Below the pieces are notes generated by a model, which was not told where the DNA came from, made no database searches, and saw only the letters and a program-made list of their open reading frames with translations. A stretch of 53,131 nt of DNA. It comes from Xanthomonas sp. (GTDB lineage: Bacteria > Pseudomonadota > Gammaproteobacteria > Xanthomonadales > Xanthomonadaceae). Location of the stretch: the NCBI RefSeq assembly GCF_017163755.1, contig NZ_JAFIWC010000034.1, positions 1 to 53,131 on the forward strand, read 5' to 3'. Shown here piece after piece: positions 34,646 to 41,644 of this stretch; position 1 is the first letter of the stretch; each line of letters opens with the position of its first letter. A program made the translations under genes and the position numbers.

Positions 34646-34800
34646 TGGCGTGACCTCGACGGTGCCCTAGTGGAAGGCGGGGTCTTCGACCTTGGCGATG
34701 GTCCAGTCCTGGAGCTTGCTCGCATCGTCCATCTGCAGCGGGAAGGTCTGCCAGCCGGTCAGCGGCTTGCCGTCGAGCAGCAACGACAACGGGGCAGGAG
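34646..34800 (-). pseudogene. Beta-galactosidase (GH35) C-terminal fragment
   Basis: Translation gives LLLDGKPLTGWQTFPLQMDD, then ASKLQDWTIAKVEDPAFH, a TAG stop, and GTVEV. This parallels the end of the intact GH35 in this window (VLLDGKPLNGWQTFPLPMDD ... GPAFHRGTV). The stop replaces the conserved Arg and the rest of the gene is absent. It is a remnant of a second GH35 gene or of a partial duplication. Confidence 0.82.
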
Positions 34801-34936
34801 GAAATAGGCGCTTGAACCAGATATTTCCTCTGGCCTCGTTGTTGTCGGGGGTAACTAAGGGGCCAGCACCTATGGGCTGCTGCGGCAATGTTCTTCGCTG
34901 CGTTGTTCTTCTGATTGCGGGCTATCATTGCGGTTG

Positions 34937-35833
34937 ATGGCCGACCTCACCACGACGCTTCGAGAACGCCTGGGGCTCGCGGACCCTGTTCCGGTAGGGT
35001 TCCAACGAGGCCGTGTCGAGAAGGCCGACGGGTTCGACCGGGAACGGATCGAGTACCGGGGACTCGAAGGCGACCTCATTCCGGCTTTCCTGTTCACGCC
35101 GAACGGGCGCGATACGCTTGGCGGCGTGGTTGTCTTTCACCAGCACAATGGGGAGTTTCACTTCGGCAAGAGCGAGGTGGCCGGCGAGGTGGGCGACGCG
35201 TTTCAAGCCTTCGGGCCGGCGCTCGCGCGTAGGGGCCTCGCCGTCTTGGCCCCGGACTCCATTACGTTCGAGGATCGACGAGGGGCGGTGCAGGGAGTGG
35301 AGCCGGATTACTACGATTGGCTTCAGCACTACAACGCCATGAGCTACCGGTTGCTGGAGGGCGACCTGCTGATGAGGAAGTGCCTGGATGACGCCCAACG
35401 GGCCCTGAGCGTTCTGCTCCAAGCCACTGGAATAGACGAGCGGCGCGTGGGGGTTGCAGGACACTCGTACGGTGGCTACACGGCGCTCTACCACGCGGCA
35501 GTTGACGCACGATGCAGGTTCGCATGCGTCAGCGGCGCTGTGTGCAGCTTCGACACGCGCCGCCGGGAAAATACCGGGATCACCCTTTTCGAGGCCGTGC
35601 CCGGACTCGCTCGTGAGATCGACACGAACGATGTTCTTTCAGCCATCGGACCTCGGCCGACAATGGTTGTGTCGGGTACCCAGGACAAGTATTCACGGGA
35701 TGCAGACCAGGTCGTGGCCAAGGTCGCCGGCGACTTCATCACCGAGCTCCGTGTCGATCGCGGACACGCGCTCGATCAAGAGCGGTTCGATGCGATCGTC
35801 GAGTGGATCGTCGACCGCGTATCCAATCGGTGA
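34937..35833 (+). CDS. Alpha/beta hydrolase (dienelactone hydrolase/acetyl-esterase-like)
   Basis: A 298-residue cytoplasmic hydrolase without a signal peptide. The nucleophile elbow is GVAGHSYGGYTAL, the acid is likely in GTQDKYSRDA and the histidine in DRGHALDQ, giving a full Ser-Asp-His triad. An early HQHNGEFHFGKSE loop would sit near the oxyanion hole. The family covers dienelactone hydrolases and acetyl xylan esterase-like enzymes, and the substrate is unknown. I prefer the ATG at 34937 over an upstream TTG. Codon use is less GC-extreme than the chromosome, and the gene lies between two GH35 fragments, which suggests insertion by transfer. Confidence 0.8.
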   Translation: MADLTTTLRERLGLADPVPVGFQRGRVEKADGFDRERIEYRGLEGDLIPAFLFTPNGRDTLGGVVVFHQHNGEFHFGKSEVAGEVGDAFQAFGPALARRGLAVLAPDSITFEDRRGAVQGVEPDYYDWLQHYNAMSYRLLEGDLLMRKCLDDAQRALSVLLQATGIDERRVGVAGHSYGGYTALYHAAVDARCRFACVSGAVCSFDTRRRENTGITLFEAVPGLAREIDTNDVLSAIGPRPTMVVSGTQDKYSRDADQVVAKVAGDFITELRVDRGHALDQERFDAIVEWIVDRVSNR

Positions 35834-35887
35834 GAACGGACGTCTAACGCCTCGATCGGGCTACTGTTGGACCCAAGGCGCGTGCAT

Positions 35888-35942
35888 TGCGCTTGGTCGC
35901 TTCGTCCATCGGAACGGGAGGGTCTGCCAGCCCGTCAGGATT
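35888..35942 (-). pseudogene. Second small GH35 fragment
   Basis: On the minus strand LTGWQTLPF precedes a shifted frame over the sequence that encodes TGWQTFPLxMDD in the GH35 genes. The match spans about 50 bases. It repeats the segment already present at 34700-34760, so it is a duplicate rather than the other half of a split gene. Confidence 0.55.
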
Positions 35943-36042
35943 GCTGGTCAACTGCATGAAGTCCAGCATGGCGCTTAGTCGGCCACAAGCGCAGTTGAGT
36001 ACACTTCAAGCCAGACGCGCCAATGGATCCGAAGCACTCGCG

Positions 36043-36339
36043 ATGCGCACCACGACCTACAAGTACCCCCAAAGACCGGAATTTCTTCAGGACTGCTTCT
36101 ATTGGAAAGGGCGCGGGTACCACTATTCCAGCGCCGCGCCTGAAGGAATACTTTCGCCTGATGGATGCTTGAATGACGATCCCTGGATCGCGCTTGCTTC
36201 GATCCTCGAATGGGCGAAGCAGGGGGATTACCGAAGACGCGCATGTCCAAGTGGTGGAGGATCATGCACCTTTCCAGCGGCCTTGCTAACTCCCCACGTT
36301 GATCCGCATCGCGGGGCGGCGGTTGTCAGACTATCGTGA
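36043..36339 (+). CDS. Hypothetical protein, possibly truncated
   Basis: A 98-residue frame whose first 65 residues look coding (FLQDCFYWKGRGYHYSSAAP, then DPWIALASILEWAKQGD). The last 30 are Pro/Gly/Arg-rich and look like out-of-frame read-through. It overlaps the end of the convergent gene at 36326 by 14 bases. No family is recognised. A frameshift near 36230 would explain its odd end. Confidence 0.35.
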   Translation: MRTTTYKYPQRPEFLQDCFYWKGRGYHYSSAAPEGILSPDGCLNDDPWIALASILEWAKQGDYRRRACPSGGGSCTFPAALLTPHVDPHRGAAVVRLS

Positions 36340-36802
36340 TTATGGGTTTGCGATCACTCACGTTGTGGCCTGTGGCCTGCCGCGTTTGCTGGTCGAACGT
36401 GATCGTTCCGCCACAGCCCAGTATCACGGCCACCTCGGCGGGATTCGCGGCCGCGTTCGTCTTGTAGAAAATTTCCAGCCCATGGCTGGCGGCGTAGTCG
36501 ATGGTGTAGCGGTGGTTCCCGCCAAGCCCCAGCAGCCTCAGTTGCTGGGGGCGGACGTTCGGCGCGTTTCCTTGGTAGAGATAGAACGACGCGCCGACTC
36601 GGAGTTTGTGGCCGGGTTGCTGGAAGTTGTGAATTTCCGTCGAACACATGGTTGCGAAATCTGCAGCGCTCCAATGCGCGAGCGTCCATCCTTGCTGCAT
36701 GGCGACCTGCGCGCCCTGAATCGATTCCATTTGGCCTTGCGCACGCTCCGCTGGCTGGGCCGCTGAGCCGGTGCAGGTGGCGCAGATACAGTACTGGGTC
36801 AT
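36326..36802 (-). CDS. Hypothetical protein with N-terminal Cys cluster
   Basis: A 158-residue protein starting with a Cys-rich motif (QYCICATCTG), followed by a mixed region with ATMCSTEIHNFQQPGHKLRV and SFYLYQGNAPN. There is no signal peptide or membrane helix. A good ribosome-binding site (GAAGGA) supports the ATG at 36802; longer in-frame readings lack one. It follows the SymE-like gene and the 79-residue gene on the same strand and may belong to that unit. I do not recognise the family. Confidence 0.6.
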   Translation of the reverse strand: MTQYCICATCTGSAAQPAERAQGQMESIQGAQVAMQQGWTLAHWSAADFATMCSTEIHNFQQPGHKLRVGASFYLYQGNAPNVRPQQLRLLGLGGNHRYTIDYAASHGLEIFYKTNAAANPAEVAVILGCGGTITFDQQTRQATGHNVSDRKPIITIV

Positions 36803-36912
36803 GGAATATCCTTCGCGTGGAAAATTGAGAGGCGGCTGCCGGCGTGACGCTGCGTATGCTGCGCTGGAACGGACCCCCGCGCCACAAGGGGCCGTTCCGT
36901 TGGCCGCGTCGT

Positions 36913-37152
36913 TCACCGCCTACCGGGCGGTCTGTCCTTGAGCGCTTGCGTGCCCACCTGGTCCAGGATGCCGCGCGCCGCGCGGCCGGCGGTGTAGATG
37001 GCCTCTCCCAGCGCGGGCAGCGTGCGTGGATCCAGATAGGGCGCCGTGCCGGCGGCGAGGATGTCGCCATGCGCGGTGATGGTGCGGATCAGGCGGTCGA
37101 GCGCATCGGCCTGGTCGAGCGTGATGCCGAAGACAAAGCGGTTGGACGCCAT
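36913..37152 (-). CDS. Small hypothetical protein downstream of the SymE-like gene
   Basis: A 79-residue, mainly helical protein (ALDRLIRTITAHGDILAAGT, ALGEAIYTAGRAARGILDQV). A strong GGAGG site precedes its ATG. It lies 38 bases after the SymE-like stop on the same strand, so the two are probably co-transcribed. It could be a partner of the toxin, but no family is recognised. Confidence 0.6.
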   Translation of the reverse strand: MASNRFVFGITLDQADALDRLIRTITAHGDILAAGTAPYLDPRTLPALGEAIYTAGRAARGILDQVGTQALKDRPPGRR

Positions 37153-37190
37153 CTCAGCGATCCTCCGGTGCGTGGTGGGCGATGGCCGCG

Positions 37191-37541
37191 TCAGTCCTTG
37201 CTGGCTACGCTCACCACCAGTTCGCCGTCGCGCACCTGCACGCGCAGCGTGCTGCCGATGGTAAAGCCCAGTTCCTCCATCCAGCGGCCGCCCAGGCGCA
37301 GCGCGGGCGTGGGCTTGCCGTTGGCGGCGTGGCCGTAGCCCACGGTGCACTGCTGCGGCGGGCGTGGGCGGCGGGGCGCGCGCGATGCGCGGGCACGATC
37401 GGCGGCATCGGCGGCGGCGACCTGTTCGGGCGTCAGCATGGGGATGAGCGTCGATTCGGCGATCGTCCACTGCGGGCAGTGGCGATGCTTGTGCGACTTG
37501 CGCTTGCGGGGAGTAGTGGGGCGGGGTGACGGTTGACGCAT
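37191..37541 (-). CDS. SymE-family type I toxin-like protein
   Basis: A 116-residue basic protein. The C-terminal ~60 residues match the SymE/AbrB-like pattern: CTVGYGHAANGKPTPALRLG, GRWMEELGFTIGSTLRVQV and GELVVSV. In Escherichia coli SymE is an SOS-induced toxin repressed by the antisense RNA SymR and implicated in nucleoid or RNA damage. The N-terminal extension is Arg/Lys/Pro-rich. An ideal AAGGAGG site lies eight bases before the ATG. The leader upstream is highly structured (see the RNA entry), so translation is probably RNA-controlled. Confidence 0.8.
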   Translation of the reverse strand: MRQPSPRPTTPRKRKSHKHRHCPQWTIAESTLIPMLTPEQVAAADAADRARASRAPRRPRPPQQCTVGYGHAANGKPTPALRLGGRWMEELGFTIGSTLRVQVRDGELVVSVASKD

Positions 37542-37590
37542 GGCACAGCCTCCTTGGCAGACAGAAACCCGCGCCGAAGGGCGACGGGAT

Positions 37591-37760
37591 GTCGGGAGGT
37601 TAGAAACCGCACACAGCCGGCGGGCTTATTTCCCCGAAGGGTGTTGTATTCGCCGCCCTCCCGACGCAGACAGCGCGTCGGAGTGTGCCTGCGAACAGGC
37701 ACAAAAAACCCACCGGTTTGACGGAGGTGGGTGCCGCTGTGTGAGGAGTTTCTACGCTCC
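37591..37760 (-). ncRNA. Structured leader of the SymE-like gene, C4/CI antisense RNA-like
   Basis: Two short segments at the ends are complementary in register: TAGAAAC plus CACACAGC near 37736-37754 (minus-strand reading) pair with GCTGTGTG plus GTTTCTA near 37601-37617. A further pair links GTCGGGAGG (37591) with CCTCCCGAC (37657). Between them lie a seven-base hairpin with CGAA loop (37685-37702) and an ACCCACC/GGTGGGT hairpin (37707-37731). This layout, and sequence such as GTGCCTG-loop-CAGGCAC, resembles the antisense immunity RNAs of P1/P4-type phages. I infer an RNA controlling the downstream gene. The exact ends are unknown. Confidence 0.5.
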
Positions 37761-37857
37761 TTGGGGGTAATGGTGCTACTGGTTTTTGGGGATGTCAACT
37801 GCTTTTGACCGTAAAACCAAGATGGGCTTTTAAGTGAGCCTGACCTGTTGTCCCCTA

Positions 37858-38439
37858 TTACTCAAGAAACAGTGACCAGAAATCAATGTGCCTTGGCGCC
37901 CCATGCAGTTCATACCCATTCCGGCCGAAGTAGCGGCTGTACTCGTTTTTGAAATAGTCCTCGAGATTGAGCCCGTAGCAGATGATGTCTGATTGATACA
38001 CCGACAGCACGGGGTTCCCTTCTTCCAAAGGCGAAGAGGGCATGTATCTATGGCCTCGGATTGGAATCAATGTTGGTGCTGCTTGAACTAGCTGTCTAAG
38101 TTGTTCGAAGGCGGCCTCATCATTGTCAGGACGTGGCCCCCATGACGGTAGCCACATCGAGTTCTGCTTTACATCAAACCACAGCCCATCCAGCGGCCAG
38201 TTAAATGCGCTGGCCAGGTAGGGGCTGTCCAGCTCTCGCCAGTTGGGAAATCTTTGCCCAACGGGCAAGGCAAATGACAAGAACCTTTTCAGGTCTGGCG
38301 GGAAATGGAAACCAAAGCGCGTTTCAGCCGCCATCAACTCCCGGGTCGTGAGCGCTGGAGCGAACACTACTCCAGCTTCCTCTAGAGCGGCCTTGATCTG
38401 TTTTAGCTGCATGAGGTTGGTCTGATTGGTGTGTTCCAA
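37858..38439 (-). CDS. SMI1/KNR4 (SUKH) family immunity-like protein
   Basis: A 193-residue protein with an N-terminal SUKH pattern (LTTRELMAAETRFGFHFPPD followed by LKRFLSFALPVG) and Trp-rich middle (FNWPLDGLWFDVKQNSMWLP). SUKH proteins are common immunity proteins against polymorphic toxins. No toxin gene lies beside it. It begins directly after an attC-like site on the minus strand, so I read it as a gene cassette carrying an orphan immunity gene. Composition is visibly AT-richer than the chromosome. Confidence 0.75.
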   Translation of the reverse strand: MEHTNQTNLMQLKQIKAALEEAGVVFAPALTTRELMAAETRFGFHFPPDLKRFLSFALPVGQRFPNWRELDSPYLASAFNWPLDGLWFDVKQNSMWLPSWGPRPDNDEAAFEQLRQLVQAAPTLIPIRGHRYMPSSPLEEGNPVLSVYQSDIICYGLNLEDYFKNEYSRYFGRNGYELHGAPRHIDFWSLFLE

Positions 38440-38573
38440 CTATTTAGTTAAGTCACGCTGCGAGGCGTCGGCCTGAATTGTTATCGCCCATCGCAGGCGA
38501 CCTGCTGGCTCTTCGCTGCTTTATCGCGCAGAGTCCAGCGACTGACAGGAGCGGGGTAAGGGTCGAGTTAGGC
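38438..38573 (-). other. attC-like recombination site before the SUKH gene
   Basis: On the minus strand the segment starts with GCCTAAC and ends with GTTGGA just before the SUKH start. It contains GATAACAATTCAGGCCGACG and GACTTAACT, the usual layout of an integron attC site. It may be two overlapping sites. The core bases are only partly consensus. Confidence 0.5.
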
Positions 38574-38591
38574 TTGGGCTCATTGCGGCAA

Positions 38592-38882
38592 TTAAGTGCG
38601 ATTCGGCCAAATTGGTTCTCTGGAAATGCCGTCGGGTACGAACCCAATTCCGCAGCTTTTACAGTAGTAGCCATTGACGAATTGCTCCAGTGGTGGTGCT
38701 TGCAGCTCTTCCCTCTTGCATTCATCAACAGCAAGTTGATCTTTGCGCTGGTACCCCGCTCGCTCTTCACCGTCCCCAAAGAGTTTTCTCGGACTTGCGG
38801 ATCCAATGAGAAGTGTTTTCTCGCTGACGTGAGAACTACTCAAGCATTTAGGGCATGCGGTCGGAGTTTTAGGATGGCCCAT
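38592..38882 (-). CDS. Small zinc-ribbon-like hypothetical protein
   Basis: A 96-residue protein with two Cys pairs, CPKC near the start and CKSC near residue 75 (VNGYYCKSCGIGFVPDG), which suggests a zinc ribbon. The middle is charged (FGDGEERAGYQRKDQLAVDE). The start is uncertain because a second in-frame ATG lies 15 bases upstream and no strong ribosome-binding site is seen. It lies between a RAYT remnant and an attC-like site, so it is probably a cassette gene. Confidence 0.5.
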   Translation of the reverse strand: MGHPKTPTACPKCLSSSHVSEKTLLIGSASPRKLFGDGEERAGYQRKDQLAVDECKREELQAPPLEQFVNGYYCKSCGIGFVPDGISREPIWPNRT

Positions 38883-38900
38883 ATTCGCGCCTAACATAGA

Positions 38901-38942
38901 GAAAACTGGGGTCAGGAAAACTGGGGTCAAAACTGGGGTCAG
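38901..38942. repeat. Three tandem copies of AAACTGGGGTCA
   Basis: A 13-15-base unit (GAAAACTGGGGTCAG and variants) is repeated three times, ending in GGGGTCAGAGTGCACTT. Such GGGGTCAGAG motifs commonly precede REP-associated transposase genes. One lies about 95 bases downstream here. Confidence 0.8.
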
Positions 38943-39034
38943 AGTGCACTTCCCCTACACAGGCTCTCGATGTTACCCGATGGGGCGGCTCGTTTGGATG
39001 CGCGAGGCTGATCCCGCCTCAGAGCGGATCGCAC

Positions 39035-39368
39035 ATGCCACGCCGTCCCCGACTGGATCTACCCGGTGTCGCTCAGCATGTCGTGCAGCGGGGCAATGAC
39101 CGGCAGCCATGCTTCTTTACCGACAACGACCGGATACGCTACCTGCAAGATCTGCATGAGCTTTCGCTCAAGTTTTGGATCGCCGTACATGCTATGTATT
39201 GATGACCAACCATGTGCACTTGCTGTTCACCAGCCAGCAGACCGGTGCGGCGTCAACGCTGATGCAGTCGCTTGGTCGCCGCTATGATGCGCTACATCAA
39301 CACTCTATACCGTCGCACCGGCACCTGTGGGAAGGCCGCTACAAATCGTGCCCGGTACAGGATGAATT
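39035..39368 (+). pseudogene. Broken REP-associated tyrosine transposase (RAYT, Y1 family)
   Basis: The first frame reads PRRPRLDLPGVAQHVVQRGN and FFTDNDRIRYLQDL, the typical RAYT start. A one-base loss near 39190 shifts the frame before YVLMTNHVHLLFT, which holds the HVH metal-binding motif. Two compensating shifts surround the stretch that should read RYVRYINTLYRRTGT before LWEGRYKSC. The C-terminus is cut after VQDE, exactly where an attC-like end begins. No tyrosine-helix region remains, so it is inactive. RAYTs move palindromic REP elements, which occur in the nix genes nearby. Confidence 0.88.
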
Positions 39369-39377
39369 GTTAGTTTA

Positions 39378-40007
39378 TTAGTCATTACCTACAAGTGCTC
39401 TTAAGTCGTCCTCTAACGCGCCGCGTACCTCCGGAACCTGATCTTTGAAATAGGTCCACGCTTTGCCCCACTGATCGAGCATGTTGTGATAACCACTTGT
39501 ATCTGACTTGTCCTCCGCTCGGAGAAAACCAATATTGAGTCGAACTGCATGCGAGCGGATGTCATCTATGAGGGAGTCAACTTTGCTGCACGTGTCCTTT
39601 GGTAAGTAAATCTTGTTCTTGTCAAAGTACTCGAGTAGCGCGTTGAATGCGTCTGCGAACTGAGCGTATTTTTCCTGTTTTGTTGGTTCGCCAGCCATCT
39701 CAATTGGGGATGTGAAACTACCCCCGCGCCGCACAACGTCAGAAATAAGAGCATATATCTGCGCAATGACTTCTGCGCGCCGCTCATGAAGCTTGGAGAA
39801 CACAACGCTTCGCTCTTGAGCAACGATAGCTAGATCATGGCGCAGCTTCTCGCTGGCGATCTGGTTCTCAGACTCAAGCGCGGCTCGATGGCTCTGCAGA
39901 TTGCGCTGCAACGAGTTGTCGACAAACTTCTTGGCCAGCCACGCAATCGCGGCAACCGCGAGAGTGTTGCCAGTAATTGCGAGTAGGATGGTCTGCCAAG
40001 CTTCCAT
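39378..40007 (-). CDS. Membrane-anchored coiled-coil hypothetical protein (cassette gene)
   Basis: A 209-residue protein with one N-terminal membrane helix (about residues 6-27, ILLAITGNTLAVAAIAWLA) and then a basic, coiled-coil-like stretch (LQRNLQSHRAALESENQIAS). The rest is helical and hydrophilic. No family is known to me, but the layout (one helix, then a helical soluble domain) resembles the protein at 40860-41333. Attc-like sequences flank it on both sides; the downstream one is cut by the RAYT fragment. Composition is AT-rich. Confidence 0.75.
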   Translation of the reverse strand: MEAWQTILLAITGNTLAVAAIAWLAKKFVDNSLQRNLQSHRAALESENQIASEKLRHDLAIVAQERSVVFSKLHERRAEVIAQIYALISDVVRRGGSFTSPIEMAGEPTKQEKYAQFADAFNALLEYFDKNKIYLPKDTCSKVDSLIDDIRSHAVRLNIGFLRAEDKSDTSGYHNMLDQWGKAWTYFKDQVPEVRGALEDDLRALVGND

Positions 40008-40068
40008 AGCGAGCTAGTCCCTGAATTAGGCCGACTTGCGAAGCCAGCTCGGTTTGAATTAATGTTAG
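40008..40068 (-). other. attC-like recombination site
   Basis: On the minus strand TCTAACATTAATTCAAACCG starts at the stop codon of the upstream gene. An imperfect stem follows (AAACCGAGCTGGCTTCGCAAGTCGGCCT in two parts), ending in CTAATTCAGGGA. The downstream core is degenerate. The arrangement matches integron attC sites, where the gene stop often lies in the first core. Confidence 0.6.
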
Positions 40069-40787
40069 ATCGTATCGCTTGATTGCTGACGCTCAAGATG
40101 CTCTTTGACGACCATGTAAAGTCTCTGGATCGAGCGAGTTACAACCCGCTGGGTAGCTTCTTTGTCAATAAACTGGACTTCTCCAGGGTAAATTCCATTG
40201 TCAACTAGCGTCTTGAATATCCCGTCCCGTTGATCATCTTTAATTCCAATCCTGTCGCATATATCATCAAATGGACTAGAGGCGCCTGTCAGTGCAATCA
40301 TCTCGGTACCGCGTAAGGGCGCTCTAAGCACGACCTCTTGTTGGGTGTCCTTAAAGTTCAGTAGTGCGGAAGCGTGGTGTCCATTTCGCGATGCATATGC
40401 TGTTACAGCGTGTTGAAAATGCTGTGAAGCCCATAACGCCGGAAAGCTAACAATGACTTCAGACTCGCTAGGGGTGTGCTTAAAAATTGCGGCTGATACT
40501 GCTCCATCTCTTGTGAGCCCTTTCAGCCTTTCGGCAAGTCTCAGATCTAGAGTCCAGCTGGCGACGCCCTCGTCCCGAGAGTCGCTAAGAAATAAATCAA
40601 CCATCTCACCCTTGTGAATAAAGCGCTTCCTATAACAAGGGGCGGATACAGTTCTGAACTCACTGGGAAGACTTTCAACATGCTCGCAAAGGGCGCTAGC
40701 TAGGCTTTCTCTGCGCGATTGCATCTCGCGCCAGCCGTTCTGCCATGCGCCAAGCGCTCCAAGAAGTTGATCTGAGAAAATAATCAT
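40065..40787 (-). CDS. Hypothetical protein (cassette gene)
   Basis: A 240-residue soluble protein with no signal peptide or clear membrane segment. Segments include FSDQLLGALGAWQNGWREMQ, RKRFIHKGEMVDLFLSD and a helical end with VTRSIQRLYMVVKEHLERQQ. No family is recognised. Its TAA stop is part of the TCTAACA core of the following attC-like site. Composition is AT-rich and unlike the chromosomal backbone. Confidence 0.72.
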   Translation of the reverse strand: MIIFSDQLLGALGAWQNGWREMQSRRESLASALCEHVESLPSEFRTVSAPCYRKRFIHKGEMVDLFLSDSRDEGVASWTLDLRLAERLKGLTRDGAVSAAIFKHTPSESEVIVSFPALWASQHFQHAVTAYASRNGHHASALLNFKDTQQEVVLRAPLRGTEMIALTGASSPFDDICDRIGIKDDQRDGIFKTLVDNGIYPGEVQFIDKEATQRVVTRSIQRLYMVVKEHLERQQSSDTI

Positions 40788-40798
40788 GAATGATTGTG

Positions 40799-40858
40799 AT
40801 CGAACGCCCTAATTAAGCCGACCCGCGAAGCGGGTTCGGCTTGAGTGAGTTTTTAGGC
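40799..40858 (-). other. attC recombination site, well formed
   Basis: The minus strand reads GCCTAAA, ACTCACTC, then AAGCCGAACCCGC-TTC-GCGGGTCGGCTT, AATTAGG and GCGTTCGAT. The 12-base arms pair with one bulged base, the extrahelical base typical of attC sites. The outer ends (GCCTAA and GCGTTCGAT) are near-consensus simple sites. It lies between two unrelated genes of the same orientation. Confidence 0.75.
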
Positions 40859-40859
40859 T

Positions 40860-41333
40860 TCACTGCAACCACCTAGACAAGAATCCGTCTTTTAGACGTA
40901 GGTCGATCTTTGAACACGCCACAAGCTCTTCTAGGCATTTCTTGGACTTGGCTAAGTTATTGTCAAGATGCTCAATGTAAGACTCCTCGTCATCGTCTCG
41001 CATGAATTCTTTCAATGCCGCATTGGCACGATCTGAGAATAGAAATGCGCCGCTATCCGCAAGCCTTCTAACCTTGGGGTATGACGCGTCCCAAAAGTCG
41101 CTGATCTTTTTTTTAAACTCCTCGGAAAGCTCGCGATACTCAAGCTCTGCGTTATAGTGCTTGTCGAAGTAATAGACGATGTCAGAAAGCGCCTCAATTG
41201 CGCCTTGATATGCACTTACCCGCAGTTCCCACCACTTTCGATAGCGGTGATCTCTATTGGCCAAAAGTGATGAAAATAGGCCTGCAATGAGACCTACAGC
41301 ACCTAGCTTGATCAGTTCGCCTGCAATGTCCAT
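40860..41333 (-). CDS. Membrane-anchored hypothetical protein (first cassette gene)
   Basis: A 157-residue protein with an N-terminal hydrophobic helix (LIKLGAVGLIAGLFSSLLAN) followed by a helical, charged domain (RKWWELRVSAYQGAIEALSD, ELSEEFKKKISDFWDASYPK). Its layout resembles the product of 39378-40007, but I do not recognise a family. A GTTAGGC core lies eight bases upstream of the ATG on the minus strand, as for a cassette gene just after its recombination point. Confidence 0.75.
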   Translation of the reverse strand: MDIAGELIKLGAVGLIAGLFSSLLANRDHRYRKWWELRVSAYQGAIEALSDIVYYFDKHYNAELEYRELSEEFKKKISDFWDASYPKVRRLADSGAFLFSDRANAALKEFMRDDDEESYIEHLDNNLAKSKKCLEELVACSKIDLRLKDGFLSRWLQ

Positions 41334-41340
41334 GAGTGAG

Positions 41341-41644
41341 GCCTAACTACTATTCGCCAGCAAGATGGTATTTAAAACAGGTGTGTAACGCACCTATGTT
41401 GCTATCTTTCGGAGCTGTATGCATTCCATCTCCGATCTTTCGTGAGTATCTCGGTTACATCATCCTTGCGTCTAATACCACGGCCATCCCCGAGTGCATC
41501 CCACACCGACCGACGCTACCACTTGTTGACAGCCGTCACAAGTTAAAGGCCGCTCGGCGCAACCGCCGGCGGCCCTGATTTTGTAGACAAGTTGTTTGAT
41601 GCCGCGCCATCCAGATTTACCGGACGGCGCATTCTCCGGATAAC
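41341..41644 (-). other. Cassette-boundary core and gap up to nixL
   Basis: GTTAGGC on the minus strand (41341-41347) is a perfect integron simple-site core. The remaining ~300 bases up to the nixL stop have no recognisable gene. No integrase gene is seen in or near the cluster. The stretch could be an attI-like region or decayed flanking DNA; I cannot decide. Confidence 0.45.

Noticed and set aside
37533-37770. Small plus-strand frames over the SymE leader
   Set aside because: They follow the structured RNA region, have no good ribosome-binding site and are Arg/Pro-rich in a way expected of RNA stems. A real small peptide cannot be excluded.
38901-38942. Triple AAACTGGGGTCA considered as a phage attachment site or iteron origin
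   Set aside because: It precedes a RAYT gene, the normal context of this motif, and no integrase or replication gene is near.
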